Shown in pieces: positions 1 to 9,566 of a stretch of 64,000 bases of DNA. Source of the stretch: Alteromonas sp. 5E99-2 (GTDB lineage: Bacteria; Pseudomonadota; Gammaproteobacteria; Enterobacterales; Alteromonadaceae); NCBI RefSeq assembly GCF_017368475.1, contig NZ_JAFNJE010000008.1:104840-168839 (forward strand), written 5' to 3'. The position numbers and the translations under genes are program-made. Under the pieces are notes generated by a model. That model worked only from the letters and a program-made list of their open reading frames with translations. It did no database searches and was not told the DNA's origin. The stretch's first letter is position 1. Every line of letters starts with the position of its first letter.

Positions 1-2
1 AG

Positions 3-542
3 TACGATGGCGATCTGCCTGAAAAAGTCGCATGGACTATGCTCTCAGAGTTAGAAAAAGGGTTTCGGCCTACTTTGCATTATCAAGATTGGTACAACGA
101 CAACGATAAAGTGGTTGTTAGTTTAAATGCCAGTAATTTCTATGATACCTATACTGCGTTTACCGATTGTATTACTAATTTGCTTCCTTATAGCTTTGAA
201 GATATTGCTTATACGGTGTTAACGTATGAAAGTAATAGTATTGATTTAACACGGTATTCCCAGAAGCAACTCAACCGAATCGGTGAGTATTTAAAAGCAG
301 ATAACAACTTAGATTTAGTCCTTGTTGATGGCTATTCAGACGCTTATGGCGCGCGCTACAAAAACCAACAGCTTTCTGTTGAACGGGCTGAAACCATAAA
401 AGGGTATTTTGTAGAAATGGGCGTTGAAGGCGATAGAATTGATGTAACCGGGCACGGTGAACGAAGACACATATCGCCCAATGATACACCTGAAGCGCGA
501 GCAAAAAACCGACGAGTTGTGGTGCAACTTAGTCGTTCTTAG
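3..542 (+). CDS. motY: MotY-like sodium flagellar motor protein, 3' part
   Basis: Partial gene: the reading frame is open to the left edge of the window and continues upstream of the first internal ATG at 39, so the true start lies outside. About 179 residues remain. The first part holds MotY-type sequence (SLNASNF, NLLPYSFEDIA), and the last 110 residues are an OmpA-like peptidoglycan-binding domain (VDGYSDAYG, LSVERAETIKGYF, GHGERRHI, KNRRVVVQ). MotY forms the T-ring of polar sodium-driven flagella and helps anchor the PomAB/MotX stator in the periplasm. Its stop overlaps the end of the convergent glycerophosphodiesterase gene by 14 bases. The call rests on family resemblance; a general OmpA-family lipoprotein is a less likely alternative. 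Confidence 0.85.
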   Translation, partial: YDGDLPEKVAWTMLSELEKGFRPTLHYQDWYNDNDKVVVSLNASNFYDTYTAFTDCITNLLPYSFEDIAYTVLTYESNSIDLTRYSQKQLNRIGEYLKADNNLDLVLVDGYSDAYGARYKNQQLSVERAETIKGYFVEMGVEGDRIDVTGHGERRHISPNDTPEARAKNRRVVVQLSRS

Positions 543-1590
543 TTTGCTCGGCCCATGCTTTTACTGGTGGTACCTGATCGGTAAATATGCCATGAACGGG
601 AATTTCATTTAAGAGTGACAATAAAGAATGAGCCGTTTGTCCTTCAGGTAGCGCATCGACTCTGAAGGTATAAGGGTGAATAAATAAATTAGTTTTTTTG
701 AGTTTTTGGGTTAATTCAGTGTATTGCCAATTTTGTTCGGACTGAACAATAAGTTGATTAAACCAAGGACCAACACCGTCTACATAACGAGAAAGTTCTG
801 TTAGCCCCGCTTCCGTTTGCAAATAATCATAATCTGTTGAAGACTCATTCCATTCATTTTCGGCGAGTAGCTGAACTAATTTTGTATTGAGGTTTAGCTC
901 AGTTCTTAGTCTTTTTATTTCTTTAAAATCAAAGCATTGCACAATAATGTTGGCATTGTGATTATTCAGTTTATATTGGTTTAGTAGTTGAACGACGGTT
1001 GCACTAATATCAAAACCTTCGGCCTTGTGAAACTCAGGTGATTTTATTTCGGGGTACAAACCAATGTTGCTACCTGTGGCTTTATTCAGATACAGTATTG
1101 TCGTGATATGTTCTTCAAAAGTGGCAAGAGTGAAATGACCGAGGCCTTGATAACGTGCTGGAAACACTTGAGTTTGATTATTATTTTGCCTTTCATGAAC
1201 ACGAAGCTGTTTGATTTCATTTAACGTGAAATCAATGGCATACCACCTACCATCAGCACGCTTTTTATTTGGGTATTTTGTTTCTACATCAGTCACAGTT
1301 TCCAGGTGAATGTCGTGTAGAACAATGGGAATGCCGTCTTTTGTAAGCACTATATCTTGCTCTATATAGTCAGGCTGTTGCCCGTGGGCGAAAACAGTGG
1401 ACTCTAACGTGTGCTCAGGCAAATAACCGGGTGCGCCGCGGTGAGCAATAATGTCGAAGGCAAACGCTACGGCGGACGGTAAAATAAGACTAAAGAGAGC
1501 AGCTAATATTAGCAATGGATGCTGCTTGTGTGCTCTCGTATTTGACCTGGTTTTATTTGTTACCGCTTTTATCAGCATTGAGTTTACCAT
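529..1590 (-). CDS. glpQ: Periplasmic glycerophosphodiester phosphodiesterase
   Basis: Protein of 353 residues (ATG at 1590, or 349 from the ATG at 1578). A charged N-terminus and hydrophobic stretch (about residues 24-43) look like a signal peptide, so it should act in the periplasm. The GDPD signature follows: IIAHRGAPGYLPEHT with the catalytic-loop His and Arg, then EQDIVLTKDGIPIVLHD with the metal-binding Glu and Asp and second His, and later YPEIK. The family hydrolyses glycerophosphodiesters to glycerol-3-phosphate and an alcohol. Both possible starts overlap the end of the upstream glycosyltransferase gene by 26-38 bases, which suggests translational coupling. Confidence 0.88.
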   Translation of the reverse strand: MVNSMLIKAVTNKTRSNTRAHKQHPLLILAALFSLILPSAVAFAFDIIAHRGAPGYLPEHTLESTVFAHGQQPDYIEQDIVLTKDGIPIVLHDIHLETVTDVETKYPNKKRADGRWYAIDFTLNEIKQLRVHERQNNNQTQVFPARYQGLGHFTLATFEEHITTILYLNKATGSNIGLYPEIKSPEFHKAEGFDISATVVQLLNQYKLNNHNANIIVQCFDFKEIKRLRTELNLNTKLVQLLAENEWNESSTDYDYLQTEAGLTELSRYVDGVGPWFNQLIVQSEQNWQYTELTQKLKKTNLFIHPYTFRVDALPEGQTAHSLLSLLNEIPVHGIFTDQVPPVKAWAEQTKND

Positions 1591-2575
1591 TATATTCTTT
1601 CACCTTTCTTACTACCATAGGCCCTAAAGGTTTCACTTTTTTTGCAAGTAACATTAATTTTAGCGCCATGGATATATCTGATTTTTCATATGAAATGGCT
1701 GCACGTATTATTTCATGTACCGTATCTTTTGTGTGCTTTCCAACTTTCGCTGCATTTGCCATATCAACTAACTCATTGAATGGGTATTCATAGGTGTAAA
1801 AATTTCGACTATTGAGCATTGCTCTTATATCTGGGTAATGTTCAGAAATTGCTTTCATTTGTTTCGTATTACCGTCTTGTGCATTATGAGTGTTATAAAG
1901 CCCAATATCCTGTGTGTCTTCAATAGGTTTCAGTGAGTTCATTACTCTTGATGCTAACACTATGGTTGGGGTGTTGTTTAGCATGGCCATTGCTTTGAAC
2001 CACAAATCATCAGCATATGGCGCCAATGTATTAAAAAGGTGTGAGTTTGTTACATCGGGATGCAACGAACCGGCAGGGTATAATACGCCGCTGTACCCTA
2101 TAGGTAGAATAGCGTGTTTTGCTATTACTGGCTGAGTGAGCGATATGCGTTTCCAGCTAGAATAAGACTGTATTTCTTCATCTTGTATATTGATAACTCT
2201 TCCACGCCCAGCCACTATATGGTTAGGGTACAAGACGTGTTGAGCGAGTAATTCAGAAAACAGGTTTTTTGGGTATTTAAAGTCGTCGTCAACAGTAATT
2301 ATTGTTGTATCAGGGTAAAGCGAGAGCGTTGGCACTAGCTTTTTATAGCTACGTAAATTAGTACAGAACTTTACCTCAAAAGCATTGCTGATTAATTTTT
2401 TAAGGTCGTCTGGAATAGTGTCAGAAGTAAACTCCATTTCATCAAGCCACAAAATGATTTTGATTGGCTTAATCGTTTGATTTATAAGAGTGTTTATTGT
2501 TTCACTCACGGTTTTTATACGCTTTCCATACGTTGTAAGAGATACAACAAACTTTACTTCTTCAATATTTTTCAT
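1553..2575 (-). CDS. Glycosyltransferase, GT-A fold (family 2-like)
   Basis: Protein of 340 residues without a signal peptide or membrane segments. The N-terminus (VVSLTTYGKRIKTVSETINTL) resembles the start of GT-A glycosyltransferases, and VDDDF near residues 95-99 fits the DXD motif that holds the metal and sugar nucleotide. A later AYADDLWFKAMAM segment fits the conserved acidic region of the acceptor half. Such enzymes add sugars to lipopolysaccharide, capsule or other surface glycans in the cytoplasm. Donor and acceptor cannot be told. Its end overlaps glpQ, so the two are probably co-expressed. No other polysaccharide genes lie nearby, so it is an orphan glycosyltransferase. Confidence 0.72.
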   Translation of the reverse strand: MKNIEEVKFVVSLTTYGKRIKTVSETINTLINQTIKPIKIILWLDEMEFTSDTIPDDLKKLISNAFEVKFCTNLRSYKKLVPTLSLYPDTTIITVDDDFKYPKNLFSELLAQHVLYPNHIVAGRGRVINIQDEEIQSYSSWKRISLTQPVIAKHAILPIGYSGVLYPAGSLHPDVTNSHLFNTLAPYADDLWFKAMAMLNNTPTIVLASRVMNSLKPIEDTQDIGLYNTHNAQDGNTKQMKAISEHYPDIRAMLNSRNFYTYEYPFNELVDMANAAKVGKHTKDTVHEIIRAAISYEKSDISMALKLMLLAKKVKPLGPMVVRKVKEYNGKLNADKSGNK

Positions 2576-2817
2576 ACGTTTCGTTCTTTTTAAGATGACT
2601 TTAACCGATGTTAGAAATTCCCAGAGATTGTAGCGGCTTTAACCAAATGATTGTACTTAAAGTTACTAGATGAAATCACAGTCGTATTAAAAATAGGAAT
2701 TAGGTTTCAATACATTATAAGATGGCTGCACTCTGATAGGAGTACCCATAGGGCAATACTTTATGGAGGTCTAAGTTACGAGTAGCGCCAGACTATATTT
2801 TTTTGAACGGGAAATAA

Positions 2818-3198
2818 TTAGTGTTGAATCAGTTCAATGGCGTAGCCGTCGGGGTCTCTGACAAAGGCAATTAAAGTACTGCCGCCTTTTACTGGCCCAG
2901 GTTTACGGTAAACGTCTGCGCCTTTCTCTTCTAAGGTCGAGCATAAACTATAAATATCGTCAGTTTCCAGGGCGATATGACCAAAGGCATTTCCCATATC
3001 GTAATCATCTTTTCCCCAGTTGTAAGTCAATTCGATTACGGCTCCGTCTTCTTCACTGCCGTAACCAACGAAGGCCAGTGAATACTCGTACTCTTCGTTG
3101 TCTTTCTGCCTGAGTAACTGCATGCCCATGGTATTGATATAGAAATCGAGAGAACGTTGTAAGTCAGCGACTCTAAACATGGTGTGAAGTATTCTCAT
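2818..3198 (-). CDS. gloA: Lactoylglutathione lyase (glyoxalase I)
   Basis: Protein of 126 residues, close to the length of E. coli GloA. The four metal ligands of the nickel-type enzyme are all in place: His5 ([10 protein letters not shown]), Glu56 (VIELTYNWG), His74 (GHIALETDD) and Glu122 (IELIQH). It isomerises the hemithioacetal of methylglyoxal and glutathione to S-lactoylglutathione in the cytoplasm. It follows nth by 23 bases and appears to be the last gene of the rsx-nth-gloA operon. No clear terminator is seen in the 242-base spacer downstream. Confidence 0.95.
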   Translation of the reverse strand: MRILHTMFRVADLQRSLDFYINTMGMQLLRQKDNEEYEYSLAFVGYGSEEDGAVIELTYNWGKDDYDMGNAFGHIALETDDIYSLCSTLEEKGADVYRKPGPVKGGSTLIAFVRDPDGYAIELIQH

Positions 3199-3221
3199 AA
3201 GGGCATCCTAGTTTTTCGACC

Positions 3222-3926
3222 TTAGCGTTTTTTCTTTAATTTTTTCTTTTCTTCGGCTTTAAGCACTTCATTGATAAAGCTCTTACGACCATATTGGCGA
3301 GTGATCATGCATTTTTCTAAAGAAAAGCCACGAGCGGGGCAATATTCACGTCCATAAAAAATAATCTGCAAGTGCAGGTCATTCCACTTTTCTCTGGGGA
3401 AAAGCCGTTTTGCATCTCGCTCGGTTTGTTCAACACTTTTGCCGTTAGACAACCCCCAGCGGTACATTAATCGCTGAATATGGGTATCAACAGGGAATGC
3501 GGGGACGCCAAAGGCTTGAGCCATAACCACTGAGGCTGTTTTGTGGCCAACACCAGGCATAGCTTCAAGGCTTTCAAAACTCTTCGGAACCTTGCCGTCA
3601 TGTTGATGAATAATCATATCAGATAAGTGCCAAATTGCGCTGGATTTGCTTGGTGATAAACCACAAGGCTTGATGATTGCACGAATTTCTTCAATGCTAA
3701 GCTTAACCATATCATAGGGATTATCGGCTTTTGCAAATAAAGACGGGGTAATTTGGTTTACTCGTTCGTCAGTACATTGTGCCGACAATAATACGGCGAC
3801 AAGAAGTGTGTAGGGGCTAGTGTGATCCAGTGGAATAGGAACTTCTGGATAAAGGCTTTCTAAAATACCGATTATCGCATCGACTTTTTGCTGTTTACTG
3901 AGTGTTTGAGTGTTTACTGTGGTCAA
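3222..3926 (-). CDS. nth: Endonuclease III without the iron-sulfur cluster motif
   Basis: Protein of 234 residues with the full HhH-GPD glycosylase core: LLSAQCTDERVN, the helix-hairpin-helix LEAMPGVGHKTASVV with catalytic Lys129, and FPVDTHIQR with catalytic Asp147. These match Lys120 and Asp138 of E. coli Nth, which removes oxidised pyrimidines and nicks abasic sites. The C-terminus differs: E. coli Nth has four cysteines (C-X6-C-X2-C-X5-C) binding a 4Fe-4S cluster, but here only Cys196 and Cys206 occur, followed by a basic tail (EEKKKLKKKR). This cluster-less form is known in other bacteria, for example Bacteroidetes. The gene sits in the usual place behind rsxE (14-base gap), so it may be a replaced nth or a second type with the canonical one elsewhere. 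Confidence 0.88.
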   Translation of the reverse strand: MTTVNTQTLSKQQKVDAIIGILESLYPEVPIPLDHTSPYTLLVAVLLSAQCTDERVNQITPSLFAKADNPYDMVKLSIEEIRAIIKPCGLSPSKSSAIWHLSDMIIHQHDGKVPKSFESLEAMPGVGHKTASVVMAQAFGVPAFPVDTHIQRLMYRWGLSNGKSVEQTERDAKRLFPREKWNDLHLQIIFYGREYCPARGFSLEKCMITRQYGRKSFINEVLKAEEKKKLKKKR

Positions 3927-3940
3927 AGTGTTATCTCTAA

Positions 3941-4660
3941 TTAAACTTCAGTGGTGACACGAGCACGTTGGATTGTCACTGTGTTTTTCTTTGTTTGTAC
4001 TTTTTCTAATTTTGCGTCAATGCTGTTTTTAACGGCAATGATTAATCCCATACCTAAAAATGCACCAGGGGGTAAAATGGCTAATAAAAACGTGGTATCA
4101 CCTTGATAGAAAGTAATACTCCAACCGGCTGCAATATCACCGAATAAGCGTTCTGCACCCGCAAATAGGGTTCCAGCTCCGATTATTTCTCTTAGTCCAC
4201 CTAAAAGTACTAGCACTACTGTAAACCCCATTCCCATTGTTAAACCATCAAAGGCAGACAGCAAAACTGAGTTTTTTGATGCAAAGGCTTCGGCGCGGCC
4301 AATGATGGCACAATTAGTTACAATCAATGGAATAAAAATACCCAGAGTGAGGTATAAGTTATACGTATAGGCATTCATCAGTAATTCTATTACGGTGACA
4401 TAGGCGGCGATGATCATTACAAACACTGGGATACGGATTTCATTGGGCACCCACTGTCGAACCACAGAGACAGTAATATTTGAGCCGATTAGCACAATAA
4501 GGGTAGCAAGCCCTAAACCTAATCCGTTAATGAATGTCGAGGTCACTGCAAGTAAAGGGCATAAGCCTAACAATTGCACCAAGGCTGGGTTGTTTTTCCA
4601 TAATCCTTGTATGGCTAAATCTTTGAACATGTCTTTTTGAGAATTGTCTTCATTGCTCAT
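3941..4660 (-). CDS. rsxE: Rsx/Rnf electron transport complex subunit E
   Basis: Integral membrane protein of 239 residues with about six hydrophobic segments, similar in length to E. coli RsxE (231). Diagnostic stretches are [21 protein letters not shown], and [19 protein letters not shown], which is shared with RsxA. RsxA and RsxE form the core that carries a buried iron-sulfur centre between them in the inner membrane. The complex couples electron transfer between ferredoxin and NAD(H) to ion movement, and in E. coli it keeps SoxR reduced. The start overlaps the end of rsxG by 11 bases. Confidence 0.95.
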   Translation of the reverse strand: MSNEDNSQKDMFKDLAIQGLWKNNPALVQLLGLCPLLAVTSTFINGLGLGLATLIVLIGSNITVSVVRQWVPNEIRIPVFVMIIAAYVTVIELLMNAYTYNLYLTLGIFIPLIVTNCAIIGRAEAFASKNSVLLSAFDGLTMGMGFTVVLVLLGGLREIIGAGTLFAGAERLFGDIAAGWSITFYQGDTTFLLAILPPGAFLGMGLIIAVKNSIDAKLEKVQTKKNTVTIQRARVTTEV

Positions 4661-5297
4661 TTGTGTTCACTCCACAATGTGGTGATGCTGCGAAGGTGGT
4701 ACGTTTTTCGGTCAACTGCTCACTTAGCCATTGCATCGTTTGCGCAACCGTTCCCACCACGGCCCGTGGGGTAATGGTCGCGCCTGTGAATTGATCGAAT
4801 TGACCTTGATCTTTTTTGACTTTCCATTGGTTTTTCACTGAACTTGAGTAGTGTTTATCGTTAAAAGATAAAATCCAATCAGATACCGAGAGGTCTATTT
4901 TATCGCCAAGCCCAGGTGTTTCTTTGTGCTTAAGTACTCTAACACCAAGTACATTACCAGACACATCAGCACCAACAATCATATCAATATCACCTGAGTA
5001 GCCATTGGTTGCCGTTGTTTCTATTGCAAAAGCCGATGGAGTACCATTTAGCGAAGCAAGATAAACCGTTTGCTCGCCTCCTAATCTTGGGTCAGTTACA
5101 GTGACACAAGATGTAGTTAATTGATTATTGTAATAATCAGACGGGATAACTGCGTTTAATAAAGCCAGTCGCTGTTGTTGTATTTGAACGGCAATTTTGG
5201 TTTTTGTGCCTAAATAAGTTAACGACACTAAACCTGTTGTCACGATTGCGAATAATGCGAGCAAACCACCGTGCTTTAAAATCGATTTTTCTATCAT
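4650..5297 (-). CDS. rsxG: Rsx/Rnf electron transport complex subunit G (flavoprotein)
   Basis: Protein of 215 residues with one N-terminal membrane segment (about 9-30) and a periplasmic FMN-binding domain. [12 protein letters not shown] near residues 168-179 contains the S/T-G-A-T motif whose last Thr is covalently flavinylated by Apb[15 protein letters not shown] is another conserved stretch. RsxG passes electrons on the periplasmic side between RsxD and the RsxA/E core. The start codon lies at the stop of rsxD. Confidence 0.95.
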   Translation of the reverse strand: MIEKSILKHGGLLALFAIVTTGLVSLTYLGTKTKIAVQIQQQRLALLNAVIPSDYYNNQLTTSCVTVTDPRLGGEQTVYLASLNGTPSAFAIETTATNGYSGDIDMIVGADVSGNVLGVRVLKHKETPGLGDKIDLSVSDWILSFNDKHYSSSVKNQWKVKKDQGQFDQFTGATITPRAVVGTVAQTMQWLSEQLTEKRTTFAASPHCGVNTNEQ

Positions 5298-6409
5298 CAG
5301 TTTGATTTCTTCTTACGTTTTTCTGCACTGTTTTCAGCTCTGTTTTTTGTACTGTGCCCATAGGTTCTAGGCTGGGTGTAGTAATCAATAAGAGGAACAC
5401 TCATGTTTAAAAACAGAATACTGAATGCAACCGCGTCTGGGTATCCACCAAAGGTGCGAATAATCACGATCCAAAAGCCAATTAGCGCACCAAAGACTAC
5501 TTTTCCTTTTGCTGTGGTAGAGGCAGAAACAGGATCCGTTGCAATAAAGAACGCACCTACCATCACGGCACCATTGAACCAATGATAAACAGCAGATCCA
5601 TAGAGGTCACCATTCAATAAATTTAGCACAGTAGCAGTAATAGCAACCCCAACTAATACACTTACAGGAATACGCCAATTAATAATATTTGCCATTATCA
5701 ATGCAATTCCACCCAGTAAGTAAAAAGCAGATATCCAGCCCCAACCTGCTCCCCAACTTGCCAATAAACCGCCGTTGAATACAGGGCTGTTGATGGCGTC
5801 TGAATAGGTATTATTCAGTGTTATAGCCGTTCTTACTGAATCTAATGGTGTGGCCGAGGTAACGCCATCTATGGTGTAGCGCAACTGTTCAATATCGTGC
5901 CCAGATACAGTAAACCCAGTGAATATTACCGATAGACTGTCTAATAAACTGGGAGATAACTCAGCAAGACCATTGACGGGCAACCATTGGCTCATCTGTG
6001 CTGGAAATGAAATCAGCAAAACCACATAACCAATCATAGCGGGGTTAAATATGTTAAAACCTAAGCCGCCATAAAGCTGTTTGGCAATAACAATGGCAAA
6101 TACACAGCCTATGACGGTCATCCACCAAGGCAAAAGGGGAGGTAAGCATATTGCTAGTAGCCAGCCAGTTAACACTGCGCTGTAATCATTTAAAACAAAA
6201 ACAACAGGCTTTTTTCTAAGAGCTAACACTAAGGCCTCGCAGCCTACACAAGTAACAATGGCCAGTGCTAATTGAATGACAACGCCCCAACCGAAAAAAT
6301 ACCACTGCGCCAATAGTCCAGGAATTGCCGCTAACATAACCAATTGCATAATGATTTGGGTTGAGCGACGGGCCGTATGATGAGGAGAGCTTGATGTGCC
6401 CAAAATCAT
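5297..6409 (-). CDS. rsxD: Rsx/Rnf electron transport complex subunit D
   Basis: Polytopic membrane protein of 370 residues, near the family length (E. coli 352), with about ten hydrophobic segments. Recognisable stretches are KQLYGGLGFNIFNPAMIGYV, the flavinylation motif DGVTSATPLDSVR with its modified Thr, and FFIATDPVSASTT. RsxD carries covalent FMN and is the transmembrane subunit related to NqrB. It begins 36 bases after rsxC and its end abuts rsxG. The C-terminal tail is highly charged (ENSAEKRKKKSN). Confidence 0.95.
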   Translation of the reverse strand: MILGTSSSPHHTARRSTQIIMQLVMLAAIPGLLAQWYFFGWGVVIQLALAIVTCVGCEALVLALRKKPVVFVLNDYSAVLTGWLLAICLPPLLPWWMTVIGCVFAIVIAKQLYGGLGFNIFNPAMIGYVVLLISFPAQMSQWLPVNGLAELSPSLLDSLSVIFTGFTVSGHDIEQLRYTIDGVTSATPLDSVRTAITLNNTYSDAINSPVFNGGLLASWGAGWGWISAFYLLGGIALIMANIINWRIPVSVLVGVAITATVLNLLNGDLYGSAVYHWFNGAVMVGAFFIATDPVSASTTAKGKVVFGALIGFWIVIIRTFGGYPDAVAFSILFLNMSVPLIDYYTQPRTYGHSTKNRAENSAEKRKKKSN

Positions 6410-6445
6410 TTACGTAACCCCTTGAACGCTAATGCTTGTGTTGTT

Positions 6446-8413
6446 CTATTCTGCATTCTTTTCCGCCTTTGCTTTGGCTTTTGCTTTAGCCCTTGCTACT
6501 GCTGCCGCTACTTTTGCTTTTTTTGCGTCGGCGTCAGTTTGTTGTGTTGTTTCAATAGTGGGGGCGGTTTTTTCATTGGGTTCTACTCCGTTAGATGCTG
6601 CTGCTTTTTTTGCCTTAGCTCTTGCCACTGCCGCAGCTATTTTTGCTTTTTTATCATCGACCTCGGTTTGTTGAGGAGCTTCGGTATTAGATTCGAGTTT
6701 TTCTTCGGATTCTATTGCGTTAGATGAAGCCGCTTTTTTTGCCTTCGCTCTTGCTACGGCAGCCGCAACTTTGGCTTTTTTGTCATCAACTTGAGCCGGC
6801 TCTTTTTGCTCGGTTTCTAATACTGGAGTAGAGGTTTGCTGTTTCTTGGCTTTAGCTCGAGCAATGGCGGCTGCTACTGCAGCGGATTTAGGCGCTGTAG
6901 TTGTTTCAGTTGCAGTGTCATTTGCGTTTGCTTTGGCATTTTGACGGGCTTGAGCTGCTTTTTGGTGCTTTTCTTCTCGTTCTTTTTTGTCGTTTTCTAA
7001 GCGCTGTGTTCTTGCATCAAAACGAGCTTTGGCTTTTTCGGCTTTCTGCTTTTCGTCTTTTTCGCTACGTACCGCAGATTTTGCTTGGCGGTAGTATTGC
7101 ACTAGAGGAATATCACTAGGGCAGACATAAGCGCATGCACCACATTCAATGCAATCAAATAAGTTGTAGTCTTGGGCTTTGTCGTATTCTTTCGCTTTTG
7201 AATGCCATAACAGTTGTTGGGGAAGCAAACTTGCCGGACACACATCTGAACACGCAGAACAGCGGATACAGGGACGTTCTATGTCTTCTGGCTGTGCGAA
7301 ACTGGCTTTGGGCATAAGCAAGCAGTTTGTGGTTTTCACTACGGGCACGCGCGGGCTGGTCACCGTAAATCCCATCATAGGCCCGCCCATAATAATACGT
7401 TGGCTGTAGCGTTTTGATGATTTTAGTTGCGCGTGTTCGGTTAAAAACGCAATAGGCGTACCAATTAATGCCCATACATTTTGAGGCGCTTTAACGGCTT
7501 CTCCGGTCAGAGTGACAACTCGTTCGATTAAGGGTTTACCATTAAATACCGCATCAGCAATAGCAAAACAGGTGCCTATGTTAAACATGGTAATACCGAT
7601 GTCTGAGGGTAAACCTTTTCCTGGTACTTCCCTGCCTGTGACAACCTGAATGAGTTGTTTCTCTCCACCCATTGGGTAAAGTGTTGGCGTGGAGACTAAT
7701 GAGCAATCAGGTTTGTCTTTACACGCTATACGTAAAGCTTCCAGTGCTTCGGGTTTGTTATCTTCTACGGCAACAATGATATGTTTCGGATTCAGGGTAT
7801 GTTGCAGTATGTCTATGCCTTGTCTTATTTGCCATGCATGCTCACGCATAAGCCTATCGTCAGCGGTAATATAGGGTTCGCATTCGATACCGTTAATGAT
7901 CAGAAACTCAAGCTTTTGTGGATTGTTTGTTTTTATATGAGTAGGAAATCCCGCGCCACCCATACCACTTATTCCCGCATCGCAAATAAGCTCAACTAAA
8001 GTGCTTTTATCTAGCTGAGAGTAGTGAGGATTGGGATGTAACTTGATCCATTCGTCTAATCCATCTGGCTCTAGCATTAATGTGGGCTCTGCAATACCAC
8101 TAGGGTGCGCAGATACGTGCTCGTCAATCGCTTTTACTGTTCCTGAAGTAGAAGCATGAATAGGAACAGAGTATGGGCCTGAGGCCTTTGTCAGTGGTTG
8201 GCCCTTTAAAACCCGTTGGCCTACCTCAACAATAAGGGAGCCTTTATTGCCAATATGTTGTTTTAAAGGAATGTATAAGCAATCTGGTAAAGGTAGACGA
8301 CGAATAGCGTGTGTATTCGATAAGGCCTTTTTATCTTGAGGCTTTACACCTCCAGGAAATTGCCATAAGCGATTTTCACTTAAACGTTTTACGATAGTAT
8401 CGAAACTTTCCAT
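6446..8413 (-). CDS. rsxC: Rsx/Rnf electron transport complex subunit C
   Basis: Protein of 655 residues. The N-terminal two thirds is the conserved RnfC core: GGVKPQDKK start, NADH/FMN-binding Rossmann-like part (GISGMGGAGFPTHIK, near 147-161) and two ferredoxin-type 4Fe-4S motifs, CIRCSACSDVCP and CIECGACAYVCP. The last 150 residues are a low-complexity Lys/Ala region with four copies of an ARAKAKK-type unit, described separately. E. coli RsxC has a comparable Ala/Lys-rich repeat tail. RsxC is the peripheral subunit where NADH meets the complex. It starts at the stop of rsxB. Confidence 0.95.
   Translation of the reverse strand: MESFDTIVKRLSENRLWQFPGGVKPQDKKALSNTHAIRRLPLPDCLYIPLKQHIGNKGSLIVEVGQRVLKGQPLTKASGPYSVPIHASTSGTVKAIDEHVSAHPSGIAEPTLMLEPDGLDEWIKLHPNPHYSQLDKSTLVELICDAGISGMGGAGFPTHIKTNNPQKLEFLIINGIECEPYITADDRLMREHAWQIRQGIDILQHTLNPKHIIVAVEDNKPEALEALRIACKDKPDCSLVSTPTLYPMGGEKQLIQVVTGREVPGKGLPSDIGITMFNIGTCFAIADAVFNGKPLIERVVTLTGEAVKAPQNVWALIGTPIAFLTEHAQLKSSKRYSQRIIMGGPMMGFTVTSPRVPVVKTTNCLLMPKASFAQPEDIERPCIRCSACSDVCPASLLPQQLLWHSKAKEYDKAQDYNLFDCIECGACAYVCPSDIPLVQYYRQAKSAVRSEKDEKQKAEKAKARFDARTQRLENDKKEREEKHQKAAQARQNAKANANDTATETTTAPKSAAVAAAIARAKAKKQQTSTPVLETEQKEPAQVDDKKAKVAAAVARAKAKKAASSNAIESEEKLESNTEAPQQTEVDDKKAKIAAAVARAKAKKAAASNGVEPNEKTAPTIETTQQTDADAKKAKVAAAVARAKAKAKAKAEKNAE
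6449..6889 (-). repeat. Lys/Ala repeat tail of RsxC, four units
   Basis: The part coding for residues 509-655 of RsxC holds four related units beginning near residues 509, 545, 588 and 631. Each has a K(K/S)A(K/A)(V/I)AAA(V/I)ARAKAKK-type helix followed by an acidic, Gln/Thr-rich linker. The second and third units are each 43 residues (129 bases) long. The first is 36 and the last is cut short by the stop. The DNA repeats are diverged but clear. The opposite strand shows long open frames here that are only shadows of this composition. The alternating basic helix and acidic linker suggest an extended, flexible tail. Confidence 0.85.
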
Positions 8414-8982
8414 TAAGATACCACCTTAACAGGAATGAGGGTTTCAGGCTGAATACTCTCTTTCCAGTCCCAGGTTGAAGAGGTTTGCGGGACATTGATC
8501 ATATCTATGCAATCAACAGGGCAGGGATCCACGCATAAATCACACCCCGTGCATTCATCGGTGATCACGGTGTGCATTTGTTTTGCTGCACCTATTATGG
8601 CGTCTACTGGACATGCCTGAATACATTTAGTGCAGCCAATGCATTCATCTTCGCGAATATAAGCAATGGTCTTTGCCGCAGCGTCTTCACCATGAGCTGC
8701 ATTTAATGGTTTTGCTTCAACCCCCATTAAATCGGCTAATTTTTTTATAGTTGCATCGCCACCGGGAGGGCATTTGTTTATCTCGTCGCCATCATTGGCT
8801 ATGGCCTCAGCATAAGGTCTGCACCCAGGAAAACCGCATTGCCCGCACTGAGTTTGTGGCAATAGGCTATCGACTTGTTCAACTAACGGGTCGCTTTCTA
8901 CTTTAAAGCGTATTGCAGCGTAACCAAGTAACAGCCCAAAAAGAAGGGCGAGGGTGCCTGTGATAAAGATTGCTAAAGTCAT
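8413..8982 (-). CDS. rsxB: Rsx/Rnf electron transport complex subunit B
   Basis: Protein of 189 residues with an N-terminal membrane anchor (about 3-25). A 4Fe-4S domain follows (CGQCGFPGC, with the further Cys in INKCPPGGD). Two ferredoxin motifs come next: [16 protein letters not shown] and [16 protein letters not shown]. RsxB is the cytoplasmic ferredoxin-like subunit that takes part in electron exchange with soluble ferredoxin. It is two bases from rsxA and its stop overlaps the rsxC start. Confidence 0.96.
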   Translation of the reverse strand: MTLAIFITGTLALLFGLLLGYAAIRFKVESDPLVEQVDSLLPQTQCGQCGFPGCRPYAEAIANDGDEINKCPPGGDATIKKLADLMGVEAKPLNAAHGEDAAAKTIAYIREDECIGCTKCIQACPVDAIIGAAKQMHTVITDECTGCDLCVDPCPVDCIDMINVPQTSSTWDWKESIQPETLIPVKVVS

Positions 8983-8984
8983 GT

Positions 8985-9566
8985 CTAGCCCGTCACCAAG
9001 CCGCTAAAGCCCATAAAGGCTAAGGACATAAGACCTGCCGTTATCATGGCTATAGAAGCCCCTCTAAAAGCCTGTGGGACGTCGGCTACTGCTAGTCGCT
9101 CTCTTAGTGCAGCAAATAAAATCAGAACAAGTGAGAAACCCAGCGCTGCGCCAAATCCATAAATAAAACTTTGAACTAGAGTGTGTTGTTCAGTCATATT
9201 CAACAACGCAACGCCTAGCACTGCACAGTTAGTTGTAATAAGAGGTAAAAATATCCCTAACAAACGGTATAAGGTAGGGCTGGTTTTACGCACGACCATT
9301 TCGGTAAATTGTACAACAACAGCAATAACTAGAATAAAACTCAGGGTGCGTAAATAAATTAAGTCGAAGGGGGCGAGTAAATAGGTATTCACGATATAGC
9401 TTGAAACTGATGCAAGAGTAAGTACAAAGGTAGTAGCACTTGCCATACCTATTGCTGTTTCTAGTTTACTTGATACACCCATAAATGGGCATAAGCCAAG
9501 AAACTTAACCAATACAAAGTTATTTACTAAAACAGTGCTTATGAGAAGTAACAAGAACTCAGTCAT
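8985..9566 (-). CDS. rsxA: Rsx/Rnf electron transport complex subunit A
   Basis: Membrane protein of 193 residues, the same length as E. coli RsxA when started at the ATG at 9566. The frame stays open to a TTG at 9620, but the extra 18 residues do not fit the family, which begins M-T-(D/E)-(Y/F)-LLL. Conserved stretches are [20 protein letters not shown] and [18 protein letters not shown], both with the Cys that pairs with RsxE to hold the buried iron-sulfur centre. It is the first gene of the operon, lying about 117 bases downstream of the tRNA-Asn pair. Confidence 0.95.
   Translation of the reverse strand: MTEFLLLLISTVLVNNFVLVKFLGLCPFMGVSSKLETAIGMASATTFVLTLASVSSYIVNTYLLAPFDLIYLRTLSFILVIAVVVQFTEMVVRKTSPTLYRLLGIFLPLITTNCAVLGVALLNMTEQHTLVQSFIYGFGAALGFSLVLILFAALRERLAVADVPQAFRGASIAMITAGLMSLAFMGFSGLVTG

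Noticed and set aside
6422..6727. Long Cys/Phe-rich open frames on the plus strand
   Set aside because: They are the antisense of the Lys/Ala repeat tail of RsxC, whose composition keeps opposite frames open; there is no start context or family likeness.
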